DNA of 10,326 bases from UBA11612 sp963976395 (GTDB taxonomy: Bacteria > Pseudomonadota > Alphaproteobacteria > Rhodospirillales > Rhodospirillaceae). The stretch spans positions 1-10,326 of the forward strand of contig CAXBLG010000099.1 in assembly GCA_963976395.1 (NCBI GenBank), given 5' to 3'. Shown here piece after piece: positions 1 through 6,432 of this stretch. How positions within the stretch are numbered: the stretch's first letter is position 1; each line of letters begins with the position of its first letter. A program made the translations under genes and the position numbers. The notes beneath the pieces were generated by a model. The model saw only the letters and a program-made list of their open reading frames with translations. It searched no databases and was not told the DNA's origin.

Positions 1-1548
1 CTTGGAAATGTTCAGGCGAAGTTGGGAAAGCTAGAGGCTGCGATTGCGAGCTATGATCGAGCGATCGCAATCAACCCGAATCACGCCGATTCTTATTACA
101 ATCGTGGCAATGCCCTGAAACTTCTCAAGCAACTCGACGCTGCTGTTGTTAGTTATGAAAAAGCGCTTGAGTTGAACCCTAGCCTTTCGTTCCTTGGTGG
201 AACGCTGTTGCACACAAAAAAGGAAATTTGTGACTGGAAGGGCATGGATGCTCGCGTTGGTGCTCTGATATCTCAGATACAGAATAATCAGAAGGCGTCG
301 CCACCCTTAGATATACAAGGGCTTTGCGACTCTCCGTCTTTACATAAATTGACGGCTGAAATTTGGATGCGGACACAGCACCCGCCAAACTATGCACTCG
401 GGCCAATTCCAAAAAGATCGAAAGCTGACAAAATCCGCATAGGCTACTATTCAGCGGATTTCAGAGATCACGCGGTTTCTCAATTAGCTGTTGAAATATT
501 TGAGCATCATGACCGAACTAAGTTTGAGCTTGTAGCGTTTTCTTTTCGACCCGAAGTGCAAGATTCCATGCGCGCAAGAGTGGAGAGCGCATTTAGTAAA
601 TTTGTCGAAGTAAAAAAACAAAGTGATCGAGAGATTGCTCAGATCTCACGAGAACTTACAATTGACATTGCAGTTGACTTGGGAGGGCTGACCGGAGGTA
701 ATCGACCTGGTGTTTTCGCGTATCGAGCGGCTCCGATACAGGTAAACTATCTCGGGTATTCAGGCACAATGGCCGTTGATTATTACGACTATCTTATAGC
801 TGATTTGACACTTGTTCCGCAGGCATCCCAGATCTATTACTCAGAAAAGATTGCCTATATTCCAAGCCGCCAGGCAGCTCCTTTGCACAGGGCCGTTACC
901 GACAAAAAATTTACGCGGGAAGAAGTCGGACTGCCTTCTTCGGGATTTGTGTTTTGCTGCTTCAACAATCATATCAAAATTTCACCGTCAACTTTTGACG
1001 GATGGATGCGGGTTCTAAAAGGCGTGGAAGGCAGCGTGTTATTTCTAAATATTGGCAATGATCTCGCGAAGACCAACATAAAAAATGAAGCGGCTTTAAG
1101 GGGTGTCGATCCCGAGAGAATTATTTTCAAAGGATACGTGTCGGCGGCCGAGTACCTTGCTTTGTACGATACAGCAGATTTGTTTTTGGATACGTTTCCC
1201 TATACGGCCGCGACAACAGCTAGCGATGCGTGTTGGGCCGGTTTGCCTGTTTTGACGTTGATGGGTGAGTCTTATGCCAGCAGAATGGCTGGTAGCGTAT
1301 TAAGTGCACTGGGGCTTCCCGAACTCATAGTGCGCACTCAACAAGAGTACGAAACCCTTGCAATTGAGCTAGCTACCAATCCCGTTAAGCTGTCGAAAAT
1401 ACGGGCAAAACTAAAAAATAATAGGCTGGTCAGCCCGGTATTTGATTCGAAATTAGTCACTAGGCACATCGAAGCCGCTTACACAGAAATGTATGAGCGA
1501 TATCACAGGGGCTTGCCGCCGGATCACATCGATACGGTAACGAGATAA
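1..1548 (+). CDS. TPR-containing O-GlcNAc transferase-like (SPINDLY family) glycosyltransferase, 5' end outside the window
   Basis: The reading frame is open from base 1, so the gene begins left of the window; the TTG at 22 lies inside a TPR repeat and is not a believable start. Of 515 visible residues, 1-60 hold about two tetratricopeptide repeats (residues 8-27 and 42-61 have the typical A-x-x-x-Y-x-x-A-I pattern ending in NP). A short linker follows, then a glycosyltransferase family 41 domain from about 144 to 505: GYYSADFRDH (148-157), VDLGG (225-229), APIQVNYLGYSGT (244-256), FCCFNNHIKISPS (318-330) with the lysine that matches the UDP-contacting Lys of human OGT, and TTASDACWAGLPVLT (405-419). 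Family members transfer a sugar from a nucleotide sugar to protein Ser/Thr in the cytoplasm; in bacteria some are linked to flagellin or surface glycosylation. The usual P-x-x-YQ-x-ND segment is replaced (PSRQAAPLHR, 288-297), and PYNAHTT is PYTAATT (400-406). The gene is AT-richer than its neighbours and converges on the terB-like gene. The family is clear; activity and substrate are unknown. Confidence 0.93.
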   Translation, partial: LGNVQAKLGKLEAAIASYDRAIAINPNHADSYYNRGNALKLLKQLDAAVVSYEKALELNPSLSFLGGTLLHTKKEICDWKGMDARVGALISQIQNNQKASPPLDIQGLCDSPSLHKLTAEIWMRTQHPPNYALGPIPKRSKADKIRIGYYSADFRDHAVSQLAVEIFEHHDRTKFELVAFSFRPEVQDSMRARVESAFSKFVEVKKQSDREIAQISRELTIDIAVDLGGLTGGNRPGVFAYRAAPIQVNYLGYSGTMAVDYYDYLIADLTLVPQASQIYYSEKIAYIPSRQAAPLHRAVTDKKFTREEVGLPSSGFVFCCFNNHIKISPSTFDGWMRVLKGVEGSVLFLNIGNDLAKTNIKNEAALRGVDPERIIFKGYVSAAEYLALYDTADLFLDTFPYTAATTASDACWAGLPVLTLMGESYASRMAGSVLSALGLPELIVRTQQEYETLAIELATNPVKLSKIRAKLKNNRLVSPVFDSKLVTRHIEAAYTEMYERYHRGLPPDHIDTVTR

Positions 1549-1589
1549 ATCTGGATATAATTACAAATCACGCGTCGCTATATCTCGTT
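1539..1589. repeat. 9-bp perfect inverted repeat spanning the glycosyltransferase stop codon
   Basis: AACGAGATA at 1539-1547 is matched by its exact reverse complement TATCTCGTT at 1581-1589, with a 33-base spacer. The left arm covers the stop codon of the glycosyltransferase. The right arm is followed by an A-run (1591-1597) and not by a T-run, so it is not a standard intrinsic terminator for the plus strand. Read on the minus strand, the T-run comes before the stem, so it does not fit there either. It may be a weak RNA fold in the convergent gap or chance. Confidence 0.35.
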
Positions 1590-1640
1590 CAAAAAAAGAC
1601 AGGCTTTTATGAATACAATCTTCGAGCAATAGTTTTGCTG

Positions 1641-2105
1641 TTAATCCTGACCGGCCGATCGCCTCTCCACCACCCGCCGCCGCGCAGCACCGCGGTCAAA
1701 ATCGGAAACGTAAATAAGTCCGGCAACCTTGCGAATCAAGGTGTCTTCATTGGGGTCGAGAACGCCGTCGGCGTAGGCCACATCCCAAAGCATCTCGATC
1801 AGATGAACCCGTTCCTCATACTCCATCTTTTCCACCATACCGCGCGTGAACCCGTAAAGTTGGTTGGAATTCTGCTGGGCATCGTGGGCATTCTCAATCA
1901 GTGCATGAGTATCGTCTTTCGAAAGTTCAAACTTATCAGCGACAAGTTGCTCGATAGTCTCTCGCTCGTCTTGTTCAAAAGTGTCGTCGCGGCTGGCCGC
2001 CTCTATCAATAGAGCGCCTACGGCCAAGCGGAGGTCGTCCGGTTTATCTTCGGGGACCGGTGTTTCGGGCGTGCCCTTAATGAGCGAAAGAATTCGGTCT
2101 ATCAT
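1641..2105 (-). CDS. TerB-like (COG4103) small acidic helical protein
   Basis: This is a 154-residue, all-helical, acidic cytoplasmic protein that resembles the TerB-like COG4103 family ('uncharacterised tellurite resistance protein B-like'). Two related TerB-type halves are visible. The first is around residues 28-72, with AASRDDTFEQDERETI. The second is around residues 105-145, where ADGVLDPNEDTLIRKVAGL has the A-D-G-x-L-x-x-x-E pattern of the fold, whose acidic residues bind metal in TerB. No signal peptide or membrane segment is seen. The start at 2105 has AAGGA upstream, but about 13 bases away, which is long. It is the last gene of the minus-strand run, 57 bases after the first atoE. 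Nothing else of a ter operon (terC, terD, terZ) is present, so a tellurite role should not be assumed. Function is unknown; the family call is fairly sure. Confidence 0.85.
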   Translation of the reverse strand: MIDRILSLIKGTPETPVPEDKPDDLRLAVGALLIEAASRDDTFEQDERETIEQLVADKFELSKDDTHALIENAHDAQQNSNQLYGFTRGMVEKMEYEERVHLIEMLWDVAYADGVLDPNEDTLIRKVAGLIYVSDFDRGAARRRVVERRSAGQD

Positions 2106-2141
2106 CGTTAAATACAGATCCTTTGAGTGAGTGTCGGGGTA

Positions 2142-2174
2142 ATCCTGATCTCAGAATTTGGCTTAGATCAGGAT
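2142..2174 (-). repeat. 10-bp perfect inverted repeat across the end of the downstream atoE
   Basis: ATCCTGATCT at 2142-2151 pairs perfectly with AGATCAGGAT at 2165-2174 around a 13-base loop. On the minus strand the stem begins in the last codons of the downstream atoE, includes its stop codon region and ends in the gap before the terB-like gene. The sequence after the stem on that strand is TACCCCG, with no U-run, so it is not a canonical intrinsic terminator. It could slow 3' decay or partly attenuate read-through into the terB-like gene. The repeat is seen directly; the role is inferred. Confidence 0.5.
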
Positions 2175-3506
2175 GAGCAAGGAGATGAGGAATATGACGC
2201 CTGTGAACAAGAACGCAATGGCACAGTAGCCCATAATGTCACGGGCCTGCAGACCGGTGATAGCCAAAACCGGAATAGCCAGGAAGGGGTGGATTAAATT
2301 GGTCCATTGATCCCCGAAGGCCACCGCCATAGCGGTGAGTGGAATATTTGCCCCCAATTCCGTGGCGGCTTGCATGGCGATGGGGCCTTGAATGGCCCAC
2401 TGGCCGCCACCTGAAGGCACAAAAAGATTGAGCACCGCTCCGCTGAAGAAGGACGTAATCGGCAAAGTGGTTGGGCTTGAAATTTGAACGAAGAGATCCA
2501 CAACCATCTGCGCGAGGCCGGTGCCGGCGATAAGGCCCGCAATACCGGCATATAGCGGATATTGCAGCAAAAATGGCCCAGCCATGCGCGCGGCGTTCAC
2601 AATAAGAGTCAAGTAGTGCAGCGGTGACCGGGATAAGGCGACGCCAAGAATCAGGAAACTAAAATTAATAATATTCAGGTTTAGGCCAGTGCCTCGCTCG
2701 ACGAATTGAATGTAAAGAAACACCAGCCCGGCGACGACAATCGGCAAGTTGAGCCATCGGCTGTTTTCGAAGCGTGCAGCCGGAGTGTGAGTCTCGTGGA
2801 TATCTGCCGAACGACTTTCGGAATTTTCAGCAAGGGACGAATTTGAGATGGGACGACAGGCCTCATCGGCAGGTCGTAATCGTGCCATGACAAAAGGGAG
2901 AGTCAAAAAGATAATGCCGGCCACCGCAGCATTCCAAGGCGTCAGCAATGTCTCGGATGAGGGGATTATGCCGATCGTTCCTTCAAGGAAATGACCAGGC
3001 GTCGCGATTGTCAGTGGAATCGTTGCCGACAAACCCTGGTGCCAAATCACAAAGCCTGAGTAAGCGCAGGCGACCAACAAGGGGTAATGCACCGGAATAT
3101 TCCGCTCCCGCGCGACTATTCCCACCGTGCGGGCGATGATCGCACCGGCGACCAACCCAAAACCACCTGAGCCAAAAAACGAACTCAGCAAGCTCACAAA
3201 TGTAACGGTGACATAGGCCCCCGACGGTGTTGTGACGAGTCCAGCCGCACCGCGGAGCACCTTCTGCATGGCGGTTGTCTGGGCGAGGGCATATCCCAGC
3301 AGGATGATCAAAATGACCTGATTGGTGAACTCTAACAGGTTCCACAAATTGTCTCCCCAAATGGCGACCGCTGCAACGGGCTCTGTCTCCGTTAGTCCAA
3401 TCCCAAGGGCGAAAGTGATGGCGGTGAGCACCAGCGCGACGACAAGAGCATCGGGCATCCAGCGATCAAAGAAGACGACAAGGCCGTTTGTGAATCGTGC
3501 CAGCAT
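2163..3506 (-). CDS. atoE: Short-chain fatty acid transporter, AtoE family (downstream copy)
   Basis: This 447-residue inner-membrane protein has about ten or more hydrophobic segments and full family length (E. coli AtoE is similar). It has family landmarks: N-terminal FxxRWMPD (13-19), W-G-D-x-x-WNLL (50-58), YPLLVACAYSGF (141-152), ATPGHFLE (168-175), the signature PSGGGQWAIQGP (364-375), GDQWTN (398-403) and RDIMGYC (422-428). A hydrophilic, poorly conserved loop runs from about 213 to 250. Family members carry short-chain fatty acids such as acetoacetate or butyrate across the membrane; the substrate here is inferred. The Trp found before the glycine-rich GLVAGA segment in E. coli AtoE (NWGFGLV) and in the neighbouring copy (SWALGLV) is missing here (GSGGFGLV, 112-119). 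The start at 3506 aligns with the neighbour's N-terminus, but its ribosome site is weak (AGGA about 16 bases upstream, overlapping the preceding stop), so translation may depend on coupling over the 18-base gap. Confidence 0.93.
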   Translation of the reverse strand: MLARFTNGLVVFFDRWMPDALVVALVLTAITFALGIGLTETEPVAAVAIWGDNLWNLLEFTNQVILIILLGYALAQTTAMQKVLRGAAGLVTTPSGAYVTVTFVSLLSSFFGSGGFGLVAGAIIARTVGIVARERNIPVHYPLLVACAYSGFVIWHQGLSATIPLTIATPGHFLEGTIGIIPSSETLLTPWNAAVAGIIFLTLPFVMARLRPADEACRPISNSSLAENSESRSADIHETHTPAARFENSRWLNLPIVVAGLVFLYIQFVERGTGLNLNIINFSFLILGVALSRSPLHYLTLIVNAARMAGPFLLQYPLYAGIAGLIAGTGLAQMVVDLFVQISSPTTLPITSFFSGAVLNLFVPSGGGQWAIQGPIAMQAATELGANIPLTAMAVAFGDQWTNLIHPFLAIPVLAITGLQARDIMGYCAIAFLFTGVIFLISLLILI

Positions 3507-3524
3507 GAGCGCGCCTAATCTGTC

Positions 3525-4865
3525 CTAAATTCGCAAAAGTATGCTGATGATAAAAATAGGCCCCGTGTAGATCAGGGCCACGGCGCAGTACCCCATGATG
3601 TCCCTCACATGAAGGCCGGCGATCGCGAGTACCGGAATTGCGATTAGGGGCTGAATCAGGTTGGTCCACTGATCGCCGAAAGCGACCGCCATGGCTGTTA
3701 AAGGAACATCGGCGCCTAATTCGATGACTGCTTGCATAGCAATCGGACCTTGCACAGCCCATTGTCCGCCGCCGGAGGGAATGAAGAGGTTTAAAATCGC
3801 GCCGCTGAAGAATGTGGTGATCGGCAAGGTTTGCGCGGTAGAAATTTGCACAAACAAGTCGACCACCATGCGGGCGAGGCCGGTGTCGGCCATCATACCG
3901 GCAATGCCAGCATAGAAGGGGTATTGCAGCAGGAACGGTCCAACAACCTTAGCTGCGGCAACGATCAGTCTCAGGTAGTGCATAGGCGAACGCGTGAGCG
4001 CGACACCGACCACCAGAAAAATGAAATTGAGCAGATTGAGATTCAGGCCTTTGCCGCGCGTAGCAAACTCGACAAATAGAAAGACGGCTCCGATCACAAC
4101 AAAGAGGAAATTTAAAATACGGCTGTTTTCGAGCCGGGCCGCAGGCGTGTCTTTTTGATCAGCGTTGATAACTTCGCTGGTGTCCTGGGCTTCCGCACTT
4201 ACGGAGGCCGGAAGAGGGCGGCAGTCCGTGTCCGCCGGCCGTAATCGCGCCATCACAAACGGCAGGGTTAGAAGGATTACAAGAGCGGTGACGAGGTTCC
4301 ATGAGGTGAACAAAGTTTGCGCGGTCGGAACAATCCCAATGGACTCTTCAAGAAAATGTCCCGGTGTGGCTATGGCGAGGCCGATAGAGGCGGACAATCC
4401 CTGGTGCCAAATAACGATCCCCGAGTAGGCGCAGGCCACAAGCAACGGATAATGCACGGGAATACTTCGCTCCCGTGCGACGGTCCCGACTGTGCGTGCC
4501 ATCACAGCGCCCGCCACCAGTCCCAAAGCCCAGGAAAACAAAGCCGTTCCGCAACTGATAAAAGCGACCGTAAGGTAAGCGCCGCGCGCCGAGCGCACGG
4601 TCCCGGCAATTTGCTTCAGGGTGCGCTGCATGAAAGGGGTGTAGGCCAGGGCGTGTCCCAGGAGCAGTGTGAGCATGACTTGGCTGGTGAAGGTGAGCAG
4701 GTTCCAAAACCCGTCACCCCAGGCGGTAATGGCGCCGGTTGGGGTGGCACCAGCGGCGGCAATCGCGAGAATAAAGGTCAGGACCGATAGCGCGATGGCG
4801 ACTACAAACGAGTCGGGCATCCAGCGCTCGAAGAAAGTTACAATGCCGTTTGTAAAACGCCCCAC
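3525..4865 (-). CDS. atoE: Short-chain fatty acid transporter, AtoE family (upstream copy)
   Basis: This 446-residue polytopic membrane protein is clearly paralogous to the next gene downstream along its whole length. It has the same landmarks: FFERWMPD (11-18), the conserved Trp in SWALGLVAGA (111-120), YPLLVACAYSGI (139-150), ATPGHFLEES (166-175), PSGGGQWAVQGP (363-374), GDQWTN (398-402 region) and RDIMGYC (421-427). The paralogues are closest in the C-terminal third and differ most in the soluble loop around 213-250. The start is GTG at 4865, supported by a good GAGGGG nine bases upstream and by alignment with the paralogue. It lies 44 bases after the ykgJ-like gene. The likely role is proton-linked or facilitated movement of short-chain fatty acids across the inner membrane (family knowledge). 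No CoA-transferase or thiolase genes of an ato-type pathway lie in the window, so the substrate cannot be set from context. Confidence 0.94.
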   Translation of the reverse strand: MGRFTNGIVTFFERWMPDSFVVAIALSVLTFILAIAAAGATPTGAITAWGDGFWNLLTFTSQVMLTLLLGHALAYTPFMQRTLKQIAGTVRSARGAYLTVAFISCGTALFSWALGLVAGAVMARTVGTVARERSIPVHYPLLVACAYSGIVIWHQGLSASIGLAIATPGHFLEESIGIVPTAQTLFTSWNLVTALVILLTLPFVMARLRPADTDCRPLPASVSAEAQDTSEVINADQKDTPAARLENSRILNFLFVVIGAVFLFVEFATRGKGLNLNLLNFIFLVVGVALTRSPMHYLRLIVAAAKVVGPFLLQYPFYAGIAGMMADTGLARMVVDLFVQISTAQTLPITTFFSGAILNLFIPSGGGQWAVQGPIAMQAVIELGADVPLTAMAVAFGDQWTNLIQPLIAIPVLAIAGLHVRDIMGYCAVALIYTGPIFIISILLRI

Positions 4866-4867
4866 TC

Positions 4868-4884
4868 GTGTGTTCCCCTCACAC
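4868..4884 (-). promoter_or_regulatory. Ribosome binding site of the upstream atoE, placed in a small hairpin loop
   Basis: On the minus strand GTGTG (4884-4880) and CACAC (4872-4868) can pair around the loop AGGGGAA. The Shine-Dalgarno GAGGGG (4880-4875) lies almost entirely in that loop, and the GTG start follows two bases after the stem. The ribosome site itself is well supported and decides the GTG start. A five-pair stem is short, so any regulatory meaning is speculative. Confidence 0.5.
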
Positions 4885-4909
4885 CCCCGCGTGCACCTCT
4901 ACAAGCTCT

Positions 4910-5710
4910 CTAGATCGTCGGTGCTACGTTTTGTACCAATTCCCGCACTAGATTGTCGAATGGTGTCCCTGGCTTCGTTCCAATCCCTTGGGTGACGCCT
5001 TCGAAAATGTCCTCTCCAGACAACCAGCGCTCCTCAGAGTCCTGCGACGTCATGGCGGCCGCCAATGCGCCATTCCAGTCCAAGGTCCGGTCGGGGAGGC
5101 CCACAAGCCGCAAGGCTGCCGATAAAGTCGCCGCCGTGGCGGTGGTGACGCTATGATATTCAAGCGGTGACGGAGGTGTTTCTTCCTTGCCATCCATATA
5201 GACGCGGTAGCAGGTTTCAGCGGAGGTAGAGACGCATCCGCGGCAGGTGAGGGGGCGCACGTCGTGCACCGAGCAGGCATCGGTCTCCAGAAGCGGACAT
5301 GGAACCAGCGCGCGCCACTTCTCGGTCTGAGGAATACTCAACGTTTTGGCATGCGTCTCGTCGATGCGTTGTTTGATGGCTGGATCGCGTTTTTGCAGAA
5401 CGCGCGCGACGCGGAAAACTTCGGCGGGCACAACCGTCACAAATGTGTGGCAGCAATAGTAACAGCCTTTGGCGCAGGCCACCTTTTCTGGCTTTGCACT
5501 CTTAATGGTAAGCTCATAGAGCCGTTGGGTGTAAGCGGCAGCTTCCGAAGCCCGGTATGGATTGGTGACGTCGCGCAGGATAGCGACCATATGCCGAATA
5601 TTGGATTCAAACGGTCGCCGTCCCGTGTTGAGCGCCATGGGTTTGCCGATCCACCGCGCGTCGTCTTTCAGCAGCCGTCGCTTTTCCGAGCGATCCAGCT
5701 TACCGTTCAT
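4910..5710 (-). CDS. YkgJ-type cysteine-cluster protein (putative Zn/Fe-binding)
   Basis: This 266-residue soluble protein carries the cysteine pattern of the 'zinc- or iron-chelating' YkgJ/CxxCxxCC family. C79, C83, C86 and C87 form CAKGCYYCC, and C138, C146, C156, C159 and C167 lie in PCPLLETDACSVHDVRPLTCRGC and just after. The family's C-P-L-L/x-C-x-V/I-H-x-x-R-P-x-x-C-R core is easy to see. The protein likely binds a metal ion or iron-sulfur cluster in the cytoplasm; no reaction is known for the family. No signal peptide or membrane helix is visible. The start at 5710 overlaps the end of the sco-like gene by 11 bases in another frame and has only a poor ribosome site, which points to translational coupling. 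The N-terminal 70 residues and C-terminal 80 residues have no motif I recognise. The family call is sure; the function is open. Confidence 0.9.
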   Translation of the reverse strand: MNGKLDRSEKRRLLKDDARWIGKPMALNTGRRPFESNIRHMVAILRDVTNPYRASEAAAYTQRLYELTIKSAKPEKVACAKGCYYCCHTFVTVVPAEVFRVARVLQKRDPAIKQRIDETHAKTLSIPQTEKWRALVPCPLLETDACSVHDVRPLTCRGCVSTSAETCYRVYMDGKEETPPSPLEYHSVTTATAATLSAALRLVGLPDRTLDWNGALAAAMTSQDSEERWLSGEDIFEGVTQGIGTKPGTPFDNLVRELVQNVAPTI

Positions 5711-6299
5711 TCATCACCGCGCTTAATTTTTCTGCTAACTCCTCGGCCCCGTCTTGCCAGGAGTAAGGACGAACATAAGCGCCGTCGGGATTGAGCAAGT
5801 AGAGCGCAGCACTGTGATCTATGGTGTATCCGTCGCCTTCAAGCGCGATTTTTCGGAAAAAGACGCTGTAATTTTTTGCAGCTTCACGCACTTGGTCCAT
5901 AGAACCGGTGAGTCCGATAATTCGGGGGTCGAAATTCTCCATATAATCGGCCATTCTCTCCTGTGTATCCCACTCAGGATCAACGGAAATAAAGACCGGC
6001 TGAATCTTCTCAGCTTGAGGCCCCATGCGCTCCAGCAACTGACCCATGTCGATCAGGGTGGTCGGGCAAACGTCCGGACAGCGCGTGAATCCAAAAAACA
6101 ATAGCGACCATTTTCCGGAAAAGTTTGCGGGCGTGACCAACGCGCCTTTGGTGTCGATGAGTTCAAATGCTTTGACCTCGTCGGTCTGGACAATTGGGGG
6201 GCCGGGCGGGTTGCGCGTTACTACCATGACAACCACAAGGCCGATCAGAATAGCCAGCAATATGCTCGCAATTGTCGCCAGCCCCATTGTGCGCTGCAT
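5700..6299 (-). CDS. sco1: Sco1/SenC/PrrC-family copper chaperone, membrane-anchored
   Basis: This 199-residue protein has one N-terminal hydrophobic anchor (about residues 7-28, uncleaved type) followed by a periplasmic thioredoxin-like domain. All copper ligands are present: C74 and C78 in FTRCPDVCP and the conserved H162 in TIDHSAALYLLNP. Sco proteins bring copper to, or reduce the cysteines of, the CuA site of cytochrome c oxidase subunit II, and some act in redox sensing. The start at 6299 is chosen because GGAGG lies nine bases upstream and the hydrophobic anchor begins at once; an open frame continues to 6464, but those 55 residues are not Sco-like and run into the divergent intergenic region. 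It is the first gene of the minus-strand run and overlaps the ykgJ-like gene. No oxidase genes lie nearby. Confidence 0.95.
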   Translation of the reverse strand: MQRTMGLATIASILLAILIGLVVVMVVTRNPPGPPIVQTDEVKAFELIDTKGALVTPANFSGKWSLLFFGFTRCPDVCPTTLIDMGQLLERMGPQAEKIQPVFISVDPEWDTQERMADYMENFDPRIIGLTGSMDQVREAAKNYSVFFRKIALEGDGYTIDHSAALYLLNPDGAYVRPYSWQDGAEELAEKLSAVMNER

Positions 6300-6432
6300 G
6301 ATGTACGTCCTCCAAGATATAATTGGCCGTCGTAAGCCAGCTGTTTGCCTAGCCCTTGGCAGCGGCGCCCGCAACCGTTTTCGGGCTTTCCACGGATTTC
6401 CTATTTTCGCCGAGCATGATAAACCGCCCGCC
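6300..6432. promoter_or_regulatory. Divergent intergenic region between sco and abcF
   Basis: The 133 bases separate two outward-facing transcription units, so promoters for both should lie here or just inside the genes. I could not pick a convincing -35/-10 pair on either strand. On the plus strand a TATTTT near 6400 lacks a good -35 partner. No long palindrome, riboswitch-like fold or direct repeat was seen. The region's existence is certain; its regulatory content is inferred from layout only. Confidence 0.5.
6309..6313 (-). promoter_or_regulatory. Shine-Dalgarno site of the sco-like gene
   Basis: On the minus strand GGAGG stands nine bases before the ATG at 6299. It decides the start codon of the sco-like gene against the longer open frame that reaches 6464. 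Confidence 0.8.

Noticed and set aside
1625..1639. Small hairpin AGCAA-TAGTT-TTGCT after the terB-like gene as an intrinsic terminator
   Set aside because: The stem has only five pairs and no T-run follows it on the minus strand.
1641..2105. Tellurite resistance function for the TerB-like protein
   Set aside because: Family naming alone does not support it; no other ter genes are present and COG4103 proteins are of unknown function.
5264..5794. 176-residue plus-strand open frame across ykgJ-like and sco-like genes
   Set aside because: It is antisense to two genes with clear motifs and has no recognisable protein character.
6317..6322. TTATAT on the minus strand as a -10 box for sco
   Set aside because: Transcription would start at about the Shine-Dalgarno site (6309-6313), leaving no usable leader, and no good -35 stands 17 bases upstream.
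6046..6432. N-terminal extension of the abcF frame
   Set aside because: The open frame runs antisense through the sco gene, and the extra residues do not resemble ABC-F proteins; homology places the start at 6433.
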